From Acidimicrobiia bacterium (GTDB lineage Bacteria; Actinomycetota; Acidimicrobiia; IMCC26256; DASPTH01), in assembly GCA_040880805.1 (NCBI GenBank), contig JBBDHW010000046.1, positions 1 to 60,219 of the forward strand: a stretch of 60,219 nt of DNA, written 5' to 3'. Within the stretch, counting starts at the first letter, position 1, and the number at the start of each line of letters is the position of its first letter. The notes beneath the pieces were generated by a model. That model saw nothing but the letters and a program-made list of their open reading frames with translations, did not search any database and had not been told where the DNA came from. Shown piece after piece: positions 50,527 through 59,041 of the stretch. Position numbers and translations under genes: made by a program.

Positions 50527-50590
50527 CGCGTGTGGGATTGGGCGCGTGTGGGATCGGGCGCGTGTGGGATCGGGCGCGTGTGGGATCGGG
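50527..50590. repeat. Four 16-bp tandem repeats before the ABC operon
   Basis: CGCGTGTGGGATCGGG four times in a row; the first copy (nearest the gene) has T for C at position 13. The period is not a multiple of three and lies outside the coding frame. It occupies the expected promoter/leader of the exporter ATPase, adjoining its GGAGG. Confidence 0.9.
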
Positions 50591-50639
50591 CATGAGCAGG
50601 AGCAGGGCACCAGCTTGACCGCCTTCCCTCGCGCGGGCC

Positions 50640-50690
50640 ACGGCCGTTGGTCCCTACCCCACGATCCCTGTGCGGGGGACCTTCGGCCCT
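50640..50690 (+). promoter_or_regulatory. DosR-like box 5, with a second weaker box
   Basis: A perfect GGGACCTTCGGCCCT at 50676-50690 and, 36 bp upstream on the other strand, GGGACCAACGGCCGT (50640-50654; 12 of 15). Paired boxes are common before strong DosR promoters. The perfect box is 61 bp before the first gene of the six-gene run 50752-55267. Confidence 0.7.
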
Positions 50691-50751
50691 ATCGCGCCCG
50701 GGGGTGTCACGTCAGCATTCGCAGCAGAGGAACTCGGGAGTGCCGGGGACG

Positions 50752-51174
50752 ATGCTGATCTACGACTTCATGCCCGTTGGAACGCCATTCGAGGGCGCAG
50801 CCCGGTGGATGCTGGCAGCGCCGACCGAAACGCTTGCTGCTGCCGCCGCAGTCGCGTTCGAGTGCCCGGAACCGCACGGTCGATTGGAGCACGGCACGGT
50901 ACGGAGTCGCCGCGACGCGCTGGTGCTCGACTTCTACTGGGCCGCGCGTCCGACGGTTCCGGTGCCGTTCGACCACGTCGAAGGAGAGCTCCAGTTCGCA
51001 CCGCTGTCCGCTGGCCGCTCGCACCTCAGCCTCAGCGCGAGCTACGAACCGTTCGGTAGGCCGAGCATGTCCGTCGAACGATCGCAACTGCAACGAGAGG
51101 CGGAGGTCCGCGTGCGCCAGTTCCTCGCGATCATCGCCGCGGCGGTGCCCAATGTGGAGAAGCCGTCGGCGTGA
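50752..51174 (+). CDS. Hypothetical protein, first gene of the boxed operon
   Basis: 140 residues from ATG 50752 (GTG 50740 adds four). IYDFMPVGTPFEGAARWMLA, GRLEHGTVRSRRDALVLDFY and DHVEGELQFAPLSAGRSHLS suggest a small α/β fold, possibly SRPBCC-like with alternating strands and a long C-terminal helix (RSQLQREAEVRVRQFLAIIA), but no family is certain. GTGA overlap with the CBS gene places it in the operon controlled by box 5. Confidence 0.7.
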   Translation: MLIYDFMPVGTPFEGAARWMLAAPTETLAAAAAVAFECPEPHGRLEHGTVRSRRDALVLDFYWAARPTVPVPFDHVEGELQFAPLSAGRSHLSLSASYEPFGRPSMSVERSQLQREAEVRVRQFLAIIAAAVPNVEKPSA

Positions 51175-51623
51175 GCGCGAACGCTCCGGCCGGCCCCGGC
51201 ACGCCACTCGGTCAGCTCGCGCTTCCGGTGGCGGCGATCGTGGCCGAGGACGCGACGTTGCGAGAGGTCGCGGGGCTCATGGTGGCGAGTGGGAGCTCGG
51301 CGGTGCTCGTCGGGGACGCTCACAGCATTGTGACGGAGCGCGACGTCGTACGCGCGACCGCCCGCGGCGTGCCGTGCGATTCGCCGGCGCGCGTGCACGC
51401 GACCGACGATCCGCTCCTCGTCCTAGACTCCTGCCGCGCGATCGACGCGTTGCACACCATGTTGGAATACGGCATACGCAACCTGGTGGTCGTCTCGGAG
51501 TCTCCGGGAGGAACGGCCCGCATCTTGAACGTCTCGCGAGCGGCCGCGGTCGTCCTCGAGGGAACCGGCCTGCCGCCGTGGCTCTCCGGGCTCCGCCTCG
51601 CGCTCCACGTCGAGATGCCATAG
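51171..51623 (+). CDS. CBS-domain protein (Hrp1-like)
   Basis: 150 residues with two CBS motifs: AIVAEDATLREVAGLMVASG with SIVTERDVVRATARG, and IDALHTMLEYGIRNLVVVSE. It has the size of the hypoxic response protein Hrp1 of M. tuberculosis, a DosR-regulon member, and such pairs bind adenine nucleotides. The second motif lacks the usual final D-V/I-L. GTG 51171 overlaps the preceding stop by 4 bp. Confidence 0.85.
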   Translation: MSANAPAGPGTPLGQLALPVAAIVAEDATLREVAGLMVASGSSAVLVGDAHSIVTERDVVRATARGVPCDSPARVHATDDPLLVLDSCRAIDALHTMLEYGIRNLVVVSESPGGTARILNVSRAAAVVLEGTGLPPWLSGLRLALHVEMP

Positions 51624-51638
51624 CCGCAGGAGGTCACG

Positions 51639-52433
51639 ATGCCCAAGACCGTGCTGGTGCCACTCGACGGCTCGACCGCTGCGATGCGCGCGATCGCGAT
51701 CGCGACCGTGCTCGCCGACCGATTCGATGCCGATGTGCGCCTGATCGCGGCACAGGTCCCGGGAGGAGGGACACGCACGGATTGGCTCGACGACGCGGTA
51801 GCCCACACACACTCGCAGGGCGCGCGGGCCGAGGCCGTGTGGAGCATCTCGGTAGCCGACGCGGTGCGTGCTCTCGCGGACGACGCGAACGACCCGATCG
51901 TGTGCATGGCCACACATGCGCGGACCAGGCTCGGCCACGCCCTGTTCGGCAGTGTCGCCGAGGATGTCGTGCGCTCGCTCGCGATCCCCGCGGTGCTCGT
52001 CGGCCCGAAGTGTCGTGAATCGTGGCCTGCCGACGGCCCGCTGCTGGTCTGTCTCGACGGATCCAAGGCGTCGGACACGATCATTCCGATCGCCCGCGAG
52101 TGGGCGGTCGCGCTCGGCACGAAGGTGGTCCTTCTGCATGTCTTCCACCCGCTCGACGTGGAGAGCGCGACCAGGCCGGAGGCGGTGCTGGGTCCGGCTG
52201 CCGAGCGGCTTGCCGCCGATGTCGACGTCGAGATGCGAGTGGTCCGGGGCCGCCATCCCGCTCGCACCATCATCGAGCTCATCGAGGAGGTCGAGCCTTC
52301 ACTCGTCGCGCTCGCGACCCACGGGCGCACCGGCCTCGCGCGTGTCGCGCTCGGTAGCATCGCCACGGAAGTTGTTCGCAGGAGCGTGTGTCCCGCGCTC
52401 GTCGTGCGCCCCCCAACCCTCGCGGAGGACTGA
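51639..52433 (+). CDS. Universal stress protein, tandem UspA
   Basis: 264 residues, two Usp domains. MPKTVLVPLDGSTAAMRAIA and MATHARTRLGHALFGSVAED form the first, in which the first Gly of the ATP loop is replaced; the second ends ATHGRTGLARVALGSIATEV with an intact G-x2-G-x9-GS loop. GCAGGAGG precedes ATG 51639. Second gene after the CBS protein in the box-5 operon; sister of the Usp at 39990-40802. Confidence 0.93.
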   Translation: MPKTVLVPLDGSTAAMRAIAIATVLADRFDADVRLIAAQVPGGGTRTDWLDDAVAHTHSQGARAEAVWSISVADAVRALADDANDPIVCMATHARTRLGHALFGSVAEDVVRSLAIPAVLVGPKCRESWPADGPLLVCLDGSKASDTIIPIAREWAVALGTKVVLLHVFHPLDVESATRPEAVLGPAAERLAADVDVEMRVVRGRHPARTIIELIEEVEPSLVALATHGRTGLARVALGSIATEVVRRSVCPALVVRPPTLAED

Positions 52434-52435
52434 AG

Positions 52436-53473
52436 ATGCGTGCACTCCAGCTCATCGGGTGGGGGAAAGACGCAGAGTTCCGCGATGTTGCCGAGCCCGA
52501 GCCGGGACCGGGCGAGGTGCTCGTGCGCGTCGGCGGCGCGGGCGCGTGTCATTCGGATCTGCACCTGATGCACGATTTCACCGAGGGCATGCTCCCGTGG
52601 AGCCCACCGTTCACGCTCGGCCACGAGAACGCAGGGTGGGTCGAAGCCGTGGGAGCGGGGGTCCACGATCTCGAGCTCGGCGTACCGGTCGTCGTCTACG
52701 GACCGTGGGGTTGTGGTCGTTGCCTGCGCTGCCGCGAGGGGATGGAGAACTACTGCGAGCGGCAGGCCACGATTGGCGCGGCGGGGGGCGGGCTCGGATG
52801 GGACGGCGGCATGGCGCCACTCTTGCGGGTCCCCAGTGCGCGCCACGTGGTCCCGCTCACGTCGTTGTCGCCGGTCGATGCCGCCCCGCTCACCGACGCG
52901 GGCCTCACGCCCTATCACGCGATCAAGCGATCGTTGGCGCTGCTCGGTCCGGGCTCGTTCGCCGTCGTCATCGGCGCGGGCGGCCTCGGCCACATGGCCA
53001 CGCAGATCCTCGACGTGTGCACGCCCACTACCGTCATCGCCGTCGACCCACGCCGCGAGGCGCTCGCCCTCGTGAGCACCGTGGGCGCGGCGCACACGGT
53101 GATCGCAGGTGCCGACACCGCTGCCGAGCTGCGCGAGCTCACCCGCGGCCGCGGAGCAGACCTCGTCCTCGACCTCGTCGGGTCCGACGAGACGCTCGCC
53201 ATCGGTGCGGCGGTCACTCGCCAGCTCGGCCACGTGACGCTCGTCGGTCTCGCGGGAGGCACGCTGCCGGTCAGCTTCTTCTCGCCGCAGTACGAGGTAT
53301 CGGTTGCCAGCACCTATTGGGGGTCGCTCCCCGAGCTCATGGAGGTCGTCGCGCTCGCGGAAGCCGGGAAGATCCGCGCGCACGTACAGCAGTTCTCACT
53401 GGAAGATGCCCCACGGGCGTACGAAGCGATGCGAGACGGCTCGCTGCGCGGGCGCGCAGTGATCGTGCCGTGA
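52436..53473 (+). CDS. Zinc-dependent alcohol dehydrogenase
   Basis: 345 residues, medium-chain type. Catalytic Zn ligands in GACHSDLHLMHDF and GHENAGWVEAVGAGVHDLEL; structural Zn cysteines in GPWGCGRCLRCREGMENYCE; NAD(P) fold VVIGAGGLGHMATQIL with acidic VDPRRE favouring NAD. It would interconvert an alcohol and aldehyde, perhaps reoxidising NADH under low oxygen (inference). ATG 52436 is two bases after the Usp stop; the stop overlaps the PNPOx-like start. Confidence 0.93.
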   Translation: MRALQLIGWGKDAEFRDVAEPEPGPGEVLVRVGGAGACHSDLHLMHDFTEGMLPWSPPFTLGHENAGWVEAVGAGVHDLELGVPVVVYGPWGCGRCLRCREGMENYCERQATIGAAGGGLGWDGGMAPLLRVPSARHVVPLTSLSPVDAAPLTDAGLTPYHAIKRSLALLGPGSFAVVIGAGGLGHMATQILDVCTPTTVIAVDPRREALALVSTVGAAHTVIAGADTAAELRELTRGRGADLVLDLVGSDETLAIGAAVTRQLGHVTLVGLAGGTLPVSFFSPQYEVSVASTYWGSLPELMEVVALAEAGKIRAHVQQFSLEDAPRAYEAMRDGSLRGRAVIVP

Positions 53474-53913
53474 CCAACGCGTGGCTCGAGTCGCTCACGT
53501 TCGACGAGTGCATCGCGCGGCTCCAGGAGCAGCAGGTGGGACGCATCGCGGTCGTTTCCGACGAGTTCCCGCTCGTGCTGCCGGTGAACTACCGGCTGGT
53601 CGCGATGCCGGGCAAGAACTGGATCGCCATCAGGACACGCCCGGGGAACGTGATCGAGCGCGCCGGCGTGCATGTTGCGTTCGAGATCGACAACATCGAT
53701 CCGGAGCGTCGCGGGGGTTGGTCGGTGGTCGTGCGCGGAACACTGCACCACGTCGACGAAGAGGCCGCCGACTTCCGCACTCGCTTCGACCCCGATCCGT
53801 GGATCGTCCGCGAGCGCGACGCGTGGATGGTGATCGAGGCGTTCCAGATCACCGGGCGCCGGCTCCGCCATCCGGGCGCCGAGTGGGGCTTCGAGCTTCC
53901 CCCTGAGGTCTGA
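53470..53913 (+). CDS. Pyridoxamine 5'-phosphate oxidase-like flavoprotein
   Basis: 147 residues, split β-barrel. LTFDECIARLQEQQVGRIAV with FPLVLPVNYRLVAMPG and VAFEIDNIDPERRGGWSVVV is typical of the PNPOx-like FMN/F420-binding group, some members of which are in hypoxia regulons. GTG 53470 overlaps the dehydrogenase stop by 4 bp. Eight bp before the erythromycin-esterase-like gene. Confidence 0.87.
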   Translation: MTNAWLESLTFDECIARLQEQQVGRIAVVSDEFPLVLPVNYRLVAMPGKNWIAIRTRPGNVIERAGVHVAFEIDNIDPERRGGWSVVVRGTLHHVDEEAADFRTRFDPDPWIVRERDAWMVIEAFQITGRRLRHPGAEWGFELPPEV

Positions 53914-53920
53914 CACGAGA

Positions 53921-55267
53921 ATGCGCACGAGCTCAGCGACCGACTCGGGAGTGGTGGCACTCGACCGTGCGGCGAGACCGGTCACCGGTGCGCCCGACGA
54001 CTACGACGCACTGCTCGATCTCGTGGGCACGAAGCGGTTCGTGCTGATCGGCGAGGCGTCGCACGGCACGCATGAGTTCTACCGGGAGCGAGCGCGCATC
54101 ACCCGTCGGCTGATCGACGAGTGTGGCTTTACCGCGGTCGCGGTGGAAGCCGACTGGCCCGACGCGTATCGAGTCAATCGTTACGTGATGGGTCTCTCGC
54201 ATGATGGCGACGCCGACACCGCGCTGTCGGACTTTCGTCGCTTCCCCGCGTGGATGTGGCGCAACCGTGACGTCCTGCACTTCGTCGAATGGATGAGAGC
54301 GCGGAACGACGCGCACGCGCATCCCGCGACCAGGGCGCGGTTCTACGGCCTCGACCTGTACAGCCTCCGTGCTTCGATCGAAGCCGTCATCGAGTACCTC
54401 GACCACGTCGACCCTGCCGAAGCCCGGCGTGCACGAGCGCGTTACAGCTGCTTCGATCACGTCGGAGGTGAGGGGCAGGCTTACGGGTACGCGCTCGCCT
54501 ACAAGGACGCGCTGCCGTGTGAGAACGAGGTGGTCGCGCAACTGCTGGAGCTGCGGAGCCGGTCGAGCGCCTACCTGCGCCGTGACGGCTGGGTTGCCGA
54601 GGACGAGCTGTTCTTCGCGGAGCAGAACGCGCGCGTGGTGCGTGACGCGGAGGAGTACTACCAGCAGATGTACCGCGCCGAAGTGTCCTCGTGGAACCTG
54701 CGCGACCGGCACATGGCGGGCACACTCGACGCGCTCGTCGAGCATCTCGACCGCCGGCTCCGGCGCGCGAAGGTCGTGGTGTGGGAGCACAACTCGCATG
54801 TCGGTGACGCGCGAGCAACGGCGATGAGCGCGCGGGGTGAGCTCAACGTCGGACAGCTCGCGCGCCAGCGCTACGGAAGCGAGTGCCTCCTCGTCGGGTT
54901 CACCACCTACGACGGGCGCGTCACCGCGGCGCCGAATTGGGGTGACCCACCCGAGCGCAAGCACGTGCGCCCGGCCCTCGGTGGCAGTCACGAGGCACTC
55001 CTGCACGAGGTTGCTGCGTCGGGCTTCTGGCTCGTCACTCACGAACCTGCCGTGCACGAGAGCCTGAGCCAGGTCAGGCTCGAGCGCGCGATCGGCGTGA
55101 TCTACCGGCCCGAAACCGAACGCGAGAGCCACTACTTCGCGGCTCGTCTCGCGGATCAGTTCGACGCCGTCATCCACCTTGATCGCACCCGAGCACTCGA
55201 GCCACTCGAACGCACCGCCCTGTGGGATCGGGGCGAGCCACCCGAGACGTTCCCGACCGGCATATAG
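53921..55267 (+). CDS. Erythromycin esterase-like protein
   Basis: 448 residues. FVLIGEASHGTHEFYRERAR, TAVAVEADWPDAYRVNRYVM and VVWEHNSHVGDARATAMSAR give the catalytic His and Glu set of the EreA/ChaN-like family. A related domain is fused to a phosphoribosyltransferase in M. tuberculosis Rv2030c of the DosR regulon, so a stress role is more likely than antibiotic resistance. Last gene of the box-5 operon. Confidence 0.9.
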   Translation: MRTSSATDSGVVALDRAARPVTGAPDDYDALLDLVGTKRFVLIGEASHGTHEFYRERARITRRLIDECGFTAVAVEADWPDAYRVNRYVMGLSHDGDADTALSDFRRFPAWMWRNRDVLHFVEWMRARNDAHAHPATRARFYGLDLYSLRASIEAVIEYLDHVDPAEARRARARYSCFDHVGGEGQAYGYALAYKDALPCENEVVAQLLELRSRSSAYLRRDGWVAEDELFFAEQNARVVRDAEEYYQQMYRAEVSSWNLRDRHMAGTLDALVEHLDRRLRRAKVVVWEHNSHVGDARATAMSARGELNVGQLARQRYGSECLLVGFTTYDGRVTAAPNWGDPPERKHVRPALGGSHEALLHEVAASGFWLVTHEPAVHESLSQVRLERAIGVIYRPETERESHYFAARLADQFDAVIHLDRTRALEPLERTALWDRGEPPETFPTGI

Positions 55268-55429
55268 CGCCTCCGGTTCCGTCGACCTCTCCTTACAGCG
55301 CCTTCAGCACGCCGGCGAGGAGCAGCGAGATTCCGATGAGGTTGAGCGGACCGCACCGTCACCTCCGCGAACCTCGTTGTGACCGCACATGTAAGCCCGT
55401 TCTGGAGTGCGGTCGCACGTCGGCGTTGC

Positions 55430-56605
55430 TCAGGGACTGATCGGCACGCCCGCGAGTGCGACGACCACGCCGAGCAGTCCGGACGCGAGGAGCGCGACGA
55501 CGACGTTCTTGCGGAGCAGCACGAGCCAGACGGCCGCGAGCGCGAGGACGCCGAATTGCCACGGTTCGGCGAGTGCCCGCGCGAGGGGGATGGCTGCCCC
55601 GGTGATCGCTCCGATGGCCGCGGCGCCGGCGCCGGTCAGGAACGCTTGCACGCCGCGGCTCTCCCGCAGCCGGTCGAAGTGGGGACCGCCACCGATGACG
55701 AAGATGAACGAGGGCGCGAAGGCGATGCATGCGGCGAGGACGCCACCGCCGACACCGGCGGCCGCGTAGCCGACGACCGCGACGGTGAGTACGACAGGGC
55801 CCGGCGTGATCTGTCCGAGCGCGACGGCGTTGAGGAACCCCGCGTTCGTCATCCAGTGGTATGCGTCGACCGCGTCGTGCTGCATGAGCGGGATGATCAC
55901 GAACCCGCCGCCATACGAGAGGGCTCCGACCTTCAGTGCCACCCAGGCAAGCGCGCCGAGACCGCCGACCGCCGCGCTCGCGACTGCGAGCGAGTGCGGG
56001 AACAACATGGCATGGCCCGGAGGTCGGGGGTGCGCGTGTGTCTCGGCGATCGCCTCGGTCAGACCACACGCGCCCAGGATCAGCACGAGGTAGGGACCGA
56101 CGGTGGCCGCCGCCGCCCCGCCCAGTAGCAAGTAGCAAACCCAGCGCGTGCGGGCGCCGGTGCTGCCCTCCGCTCGTTCCCAGCTCGCGGGCATCAATCG
56201 GGCTGCGGCGTGCACGGCAACCGCGGGAACGGCGGCGCCGGCGCCGGCCGCGGCGCCCTGGACCCAGAGTGGTGGGCTCGAGGCCAGGAACAGCGCCCCA
56301 AGTACGAGGATCAGGACGAGGCCCGGGATGATGAAGCACAGTCCGCCGAGGACCGCTCCCACAGAGCCGCCGAGCCGCCACGCGCAGAAGATGGCCAACT
56401 GGGTCGACGCCGGTCCCGGCAGGAGGTTCGTCGCCGCAATGCCATCCTCGAACTCGCGTGCCGACAGCCAGTGGCGGTCGTCGACGCACAGCGTGCGCAA
56501 CAGCGCGATGTGCGCGGGCGGCCCGCCGAAGCCGGTGCAGCCGATCCGGCCCCACTCGCGCGCGATCGTCACCAAGCGGACCCGGGGGACCGCGGGGTCG
56601 CTCAC
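55430..56605 (-). CDS. chrA: Chromate transporter ChrA
   Basis: 391 residues, two homologous CHR halves. The first: GRIGCTGFGGPPAHIALLRT with GIAATNLLPGPASTQLAIFC; the second: KVGALSYGGGFVIIPLMQHD with FLNAVALGQITPGPVVLTVA. About ten membrane helices. It exports chromate or takes up sulfate-like anions by proton exchange. GTG 56605 overlaps the nitroreductase stop (GTGA), so both are one operon; pairing chromate export with a possible reductase makes sense. Confidence 0.92.
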   Translation of the reverse strand: MSDPAVPRVRLVTIAREWGRIGCTGFGGPPAHIALLRTLCVDDRHWLSAREFEDGIAATNLLPGPASTQLAIFCAWRLGGSVGAVLGGLCFIIPGLVLILVLGALFLASSPPLWVQGAAAGAGAAVPAVAVHAAARLMPASWERAEGSTGARTRWVCYLLLGGAAAATVGPYLVLILGACGLTEAIAETHAHPRPPGHAMLFPHSLAVASAAVGGLGALAWVALKVGALSYGGGFVIIPLMQHDAVDAYHWMTNAGFLNAVALGQITPGPVVLTVAVVGYAAAGVGGGVLAACIAFAPSFIFVIGGGPHFDRLRESRGVQAFLTGAGAAAIGAITGAAIPLARALAEPWQFGVLALAAVWLVLLRKNVVVALLASGLLGVVVALAGVPISP

Positions 56606-57270
56606 CCGGTGGGCGCGCGCCCGCCGTACGGCTGGCCCCACCGGTCCTGGTACACGACGTCGTCGATCGGGCCGCGCCGGACGCGGCTGAAGCCGCGGTC
56701 CGGATAGCCGATCGGCACGATCGCCAGCGCGGTGACAAGCTCGGGCAACGCGAAGATCGCGTCGACCTCGGCCGCGTACATGGTGTGGCGCGTCGTGAGT
56801 GTCGCGCCCAGGCCGAGCGCTCGCGCGGCGAGCAGGATGTTCTGGACCGCCGGATACACCGACGCACCGGTCGACGCGTTCGGACGTCCGCCGTGGTCGA
56901 TGCACGCGACGATCCAGACCGGCGCCTCGTGGAAGTGCTCAGTGAGATGCTCCACACCTTTGTGCTGACGTGCGTACTGCGCGCCGGTCATGCCCGGTGG
57001 CGGCGGCGATGACGTGTACATCTGCGACGCCGCTTCGAACGCCTTCGCGTAGTACTGCTGCACGGCGGCCTTGATCGCGGGGTCGGTGACCACGATGAAG
57101 CCCCACGCCTGACGGTTGCCTCCGTTGGGAGCGGCGACGGCCGCCTCGAGAATCTGCCGGATCAGCTCGGGTGGCACCGGATCGGGCTTGAGCCACCGCA
57201 TCGCGCGAGCGGTGTGCATCACCTCGAAGGCGCCGAGCTCGTCACCATCCACGGCGCGGACAGTAGCCAT
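56602..57270 (-). CDS. Nitroreductase family protein
   Basis: 222 residues from ATG 57270 (ATG 57285 adds five). HTARAMRWLKPDPVPPELIR, EAAVAAPNGGNRQAWGFIVV and ARALGLGATLTTRHTMYAAE are the FMN-binding pattern. It reduces nitro compounds or quinones and might act on chromate with the neighbouring chrA (inference). The stop overlaps chrA. Confidence 0.9.
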   Translation of the reverse strand: MATVRAVDGDELGAFEVMHTARAMRWLKPDPVPPELIRQILEAAVAAPNGGNRQAWGFIVVTDPAIKAAVQQYYAKAFEAASQMYTSSPPPPGMTGAQYARQHKGVEHLTEHFHEAPVWIVACIDHGGRPNASTGASVYPAVQNILLAARALGLGATLTTRHTMYAAEVDAIFALPELVTALAIVPIGYPDRGFSRVRRGPIDDVVYQDRWGQPYGGRAPTG

Positions 57271-57309
57271 CGCGCGGGATGACACCCCGCGCCCGGGTAG
57301 CGTCGTTCG

Positions 57310-58179
57310 ATGACCGTGCCGGCCGGCATCGCGGTGATCGACACGATGATCGGCCTACCCAGCGTCGAGCGCCGCGACTGGTACGAGTCCATGTCCGACG
57401 TTCTGCGCGACGAGGGCAGTAAGACGTTCCGGCACCCGGCGGGCTACATGTTCAAGGACACGCCCACCGTCCGCCGCGAGCCCGACAGCATCGACCAGCT
57501 CCTCCACGAGATGGACCGCTTCGGGATCGAGCGCGGCCTCGTCCCGGTCGCCCTCACCGACGAACTGCACGTACGGGCGATCTCCGAGCACCCCGACCGG
57601 CTCCACGGCTCCGTGGAGCTCGATCCCAACCTCGGCATGGAGGCGATCCGTGAGCTCGAACGGGCTGTCGGCGACCACGGCGTGATCGCGGCCCAGTTCT
57701 TCCCCGCGGGCAAGAACCCGCCGGTGCCGATCAACGACAGGCGGGCCTACCCCATCTACGCCAAGTGCGTGGAGCTCGACATCCCGGTGTTCGTGCAGGC
57801 CGGAGTACCCGGCCCGAGGGTGCCGATGGACAGCCAGTACCCGGGGCTCGTCGACGAGGTCTGCTACGACTTCCCGGAGCTGCGATTCGTGTTCCGCCAC
57901 GGGTGCGAGCCCTGGATCGACCTCACCGTCAAGCTCCTGCTGAAGTGGCCGAACCTCTATTACTCGACCACGGCGTTCGCCCCGAAGTACTACCCCGAAG
58001 CGATTGTGCAGTACGCGAATACGCGCGGCGCCGACAAGATCATCTACGGCGGGTACTACCCCTGGGGCTTCGAGCTCGAGCGGACCTTCCAGGAGCTCGC
58101 CGGCGTGCCGTTCAAGGCCGAGGTATGGCCCAAGTTCCTGCGCGCCAACGCCGCTCGCGTGCTGCACCTCCCGGAGTGA
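57310..58179 (+). CDS. Amidohydrolase family protein (TIM-barrel)
   Basis: 289 residues of the amidohydrolase-2 family. The usual DxHxH metal site at the N-terminus is replaced by VIDTMIGLPS; FRHGCEPWIDLTVKLL and IIYGGYYPWGFELERTF hold the later His and, in place of the usual Asp (GSDYP), a Gly-Tyr. With both metal sites weakened it may be a decarboxylase-like or inactive homologue. It is 25 bp before the enoyl-CoA hydratase gene. Confidence 0.85.
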   Translation: MTVPAGIAVIDTMIGLPSVERRDWYESMSDVLRDEGSKTFRHPAGYMFKDTPTVRREPDSIDQLLHEMDRFGIERGLVPVALTDELHVRAISEHPDRLHGSVELDPNLGMEAIRELERAVGDHGVIAAQFFPAGKNPPVPINDRRAYPIYAKCVELDIPVFVQAGVPGPRVPMDSQYPGLVDEVCYDFPELRFVFRHGCEPWIDLTVKLLLKWPNLYYSTTAFAPKYYPEAIVQYANTRGADKIIYGGYYPWGFELERTFQELAGVPFKAEVWPKFLRANAARVLHLPE

Positions 58180-58204
58180 GTGGATGAGACGGTAGTTTCG
58201 ACCG

Positions 58205-59041
58205 ATGACCGTGCCCGCGACCGAAGAGGTGATCTACGAGGTCGAGCCGACCGGCGTGGCGTGGCTCACGCTCAACCGGCCCGACGCCGGCAACGCGTTG
58301 ACGCGTGAGCAACGCCGCCGCATCCTCGATCGCCTCGAGGAGGCGGGCGGCGATCTCGGCGTGCGGGCGATCGTGCTCACCGCGAGTGGCGAGCGGCATT
58401 TCTGCACCGGCGGTGACCTTCGCGTCGCAACCCAAGCGGAGGAACCCGAGCACCCGGGCGCGCCCGACCGCCCCATCGGCACGGTGATGCGGGGTCTCGA
58501 GAGCAGCCTCGGCGCGCAGCGGCTCATCGCCGCGTTGCAGGACTGCCCGAAGCCGATCATCGCCGCGGTCAACGGCACCGCCGCGGGCCTCGGCGCCCAC
58601 GTGGCCTTCTCGTGCGACCTCGTGATCGCGGCCGACACTGCCCGCTTCATCGAGATCTTCGTGCGCCGCGGCCTGCTGCCCGACGGCGGGGGCGCCTACC
58701 TGCTCACGCGGCTGGTCGGTCCGCAGAAGGCCAAGGAGCTGTTCTTCTTCGGTGACGACGTGCCCGCCGAAGAAGCGCAGCGCATCGGACTGGTCAACCG
58801 GGTGGTGCCGGCGGCCGAGCTGCGCGACCGGGCTCGCGAGTGGGCGGAACGCCTCGCGGCGGGCCCGACGGTGGCGATCTCGCTCACCAAGCGGCTGGTG
58901 AACTCGGCGCTCGAGAGCGAGCGTGGCGCGGCGTTCCGGGCCGAGGCGCTCGCGCTCGAAGTTGGCATGCAGGCCGTCGACAGCAACGAGGGAGTGCGCG
59001 CGTTCGTCGAGCGCAGGCCCACTGAGTTCGTGGGTTGGTGA
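58205..59041 (+). CDS. Enoyl-CoA hydratase/isomerase
   Basis: 278 residues, crotonase fold. WLTLNRPDAGNALTREQRRR, oxyanion hole TASGERHFCTGGDLRVA and GTAAGLGAHVAFSCDLVIAA; the second catalytic Glu position is in RRGLLPDGGGAYLLTRLVGP, where Asp/Gly replaces the hydratase Glu. It acts on an acyl-CoA, perhaps as isomerase or hydrolase. Between two amidohydrolase genes, as in aromatic or steroid catabolism clusters. Its stop overlaps the start of the following pseudogene. Confidence 0.92.
   Translation: MTVPATEEVIYEVEPTGVAWLTLNRPDAGNALTREQRRRILDRLEEAGGDLGVRAIVLTASGERHFCTGGDLRVATQAEEPEHPGAPDRPIGTVMRGLESSLGAQRLIAALQDCPKPIIAAVNGTAAGLGAHVAFSCDLVIAADTARFIEIFVRRGLLPDGGGAYLLTRLVGPQKAKELFFFGDDVPAEEAQRIGLVNRVVPAAELRDRAREWAERLAAGPTVAISLTKRLVNSALESERGAAFRAEALALEVGMQAVDSNEGVRAFVERRPTEFVGW

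Noticed and set aside
50527-50590. Possible CRISPR array
   Set aside because: The repeats are 16 bp with no spacers between them; no cas genes are present. No CRISPR seen anywhere in the window.
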